From Pyrinomonadaceae bacterium (lineage in GTDB: Bacteria; Acidobacteriota; Blastocatellia; Pyrinomonadales; Pyrinomonadaceae): a stretch of DNA of 64,000 nucleotides. The notes under the pieces were generated by a model, which made no database searches, had not been told where the DNA came from, and saw nothing but the letters and a program-made list of their open reading frames with translations. Position numbers and translations under genes: made by a program. Below are positions 63,028-64,000 of the stretch, piece by piece (position 1 is the stretch's first letter; each line of letters starts with the position of its first letter). The stretch lies in contig JANWYH010000009.1 in the NCBI GenBank assembly GCA_025054715.1, positions 1 to 64,000 of the forward strand, written 5' to 3'.

Positions 63028-63496
63028 CTCCCCTACTAAACTCGCCACTTCTACCACCAGTTTTGAGCTCTAAACGAACTTCACCTATCTCGATGTCCTT
63101 TTGAAGCGCCTTACACATATCATAAACAGTCAAAGAAGCTACAGATACGGCCGTCAAAGCTTCCATTTCCACGCCTGTTTTTTCATTTGCTTTTACCTCG
63201 GCTTCAATATAAACACCGTAATCGCGTATCTCAGCTTGAATCTTAATACTGGAAAGATTTATCTGATGACACAAAGGAATGATTTCAAATGTTTTTTTTG
63301 CCGCCATTATGCCCGCAATTCTGGCTACTTCTAGAGGATCGCCCTTAGGATTTTGCCTTGAACGCAGAAGCTCAATCACTTCAGACTTCAAGAAAACCTT
63401 TGCAGATGCAATGGCAACTCTTTCCGAAACACTCTTGTCAGACACGTCAACCATTTTCACTTTTCCCTGTTCGTCTATATGTGAAAACTTCTTCAT
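63017..63496 (-). CDS. moaC: Cyclic pyranopterin monophosphate synthase MoaC
   Basis: A 159-residue protein with FSHIDEQGKVKMVDVSDK, PLCHQINL and GVEMEALTAVSVASLTVYDMCK and ends near LKTGGRSGEF. MoaC converts the GTP product of MoaA into cPMP, early in molybdenum cofactor synthesis. The frame opens at 63511, but the ATG at 63496 (MKKFSHID) is more usual. The only other molybdenum genes here are at ~30-34 kb; moaA is not in the window. lysS is directly upstream (8-bp gap or overlap, depending on start). Confidence 0.96.
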   Translation of the reverse strand: MKKFSHIDEQGKVKMVDVSDKSVSERVAIASAKVFLKSEVIELLRSRQNPKGDPLEVARIAGIMAAKKTFEIIPLCHQINLSSIKIQAEIRDYGVYIEAEVKANEKTGVEMEALTAVSVASLTVYDMCKALQKDIEIGEVRLELKTGGRSGEFSRGVKI

Positions 63497-63503
63497 CTCG
63501 GTT

Positions 63504-64000
<497 letters not shown>

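Overview
The window is about 64 kb of A+T-rich, gene-dense bacterial chromosome with roughly 57 protein genes, one tRNA-Lys and no sign of phage, IS elements, plasmid genes or CRISPR. The gene set suggests a Gram-negative, probably aerobic member of the Acidobacteriota, perhaps Blastocatellia-like. Pointers are a very large TonB-dependent receptor with an N-terminal carboxypeptidase-regulatory-like domain, multidomain Ser/Thr kinases with FHA, PEGA and zinc-ribbon modules, an MglA/MglB pair, a fused 2-oxoglutarate decarboxylase (Kgd type) and YvcK/GlmU/GlmS. The phylum assignment is inference from gene families only; no 16S rRNA or marker tree is available here.

Layout. 1-10.2 kb: end of a glycosyltransferase, an NtrC-type response regulator, a secreted subtilisin with an unusual octapeptide-repeat N-terminus and SLH-like C-terminus, Kgd, and a CapA-like lipoprotein. 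10.2-14.3 kb: cmk, threonine aldolase, a GGCT-like protein, an RRM protein with a hairpin-rich leader, and a GrdB/PrdB-like protein overlapping a DUF4149 membrane protein. 14.7-23 kb: a histidine kinase, HAD phosphatase, ttcA, a bactofilin, a cysteine-less Bpt/ATE homologue, and a DUF1015-SDR-serC operon. 23-27 kb: a signalling operon of two Ser/Thr kinases separated by a membrane zinc-ribbon protein, then tRNA-Lys(CTT). 27-34 kb: SDR, hydrolase, methyltransferase, then an aldehyde/xanthine-dehydrogenase-type molybdenum subunit with its XdhC and MocA-like maturation factors but no iron-sulfur or FAD subunit gene beside it.

34-41 kb: a 0.94-kb stretch with no recognisable gene, an operon of a BtuF-like protein, a SurA-DsbA fusion and glutaminyl cyclase, a radical SAM/SPASM enzyme with a diacylglycerol-glycosyltransferase-like partner, and a NifU-like protein. 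41-49 kb: the TonB receptor, a DUF1906/VCBS-repeat exoprotein, a PilZ-like protein and a secreted protein whose 5' end contains a terminator hairpin. 49-54 kb: acpS, pgeF, a DsbD-alpha-like protein, feoAB behind a Fur-box-like promoter, and a TPR membrane protein. 54-64 kb: ECF sigma and anti-sigma, mglB/mglA, yvcK(glmR)-glmU-glmS, chaN, nth, moaC and the 3' part of lysS.

Genomic style. Neighbouring genes commonly overlap by 4-44 bp. Seven of twelve convergent protein-gene pairs overlap at their 3' ends and two more lie within 2 bp of each other, so strong intrinsic terminators are few. No single cluster here is clearly a new system. The best leads are the GVRFTGAD repeat subtilisin, the orphan molybdenum subunit, the kinase/zinc-ribbon operon with its composition mosaic, and the radical SAM plus lipid glycosyltransferase pair.
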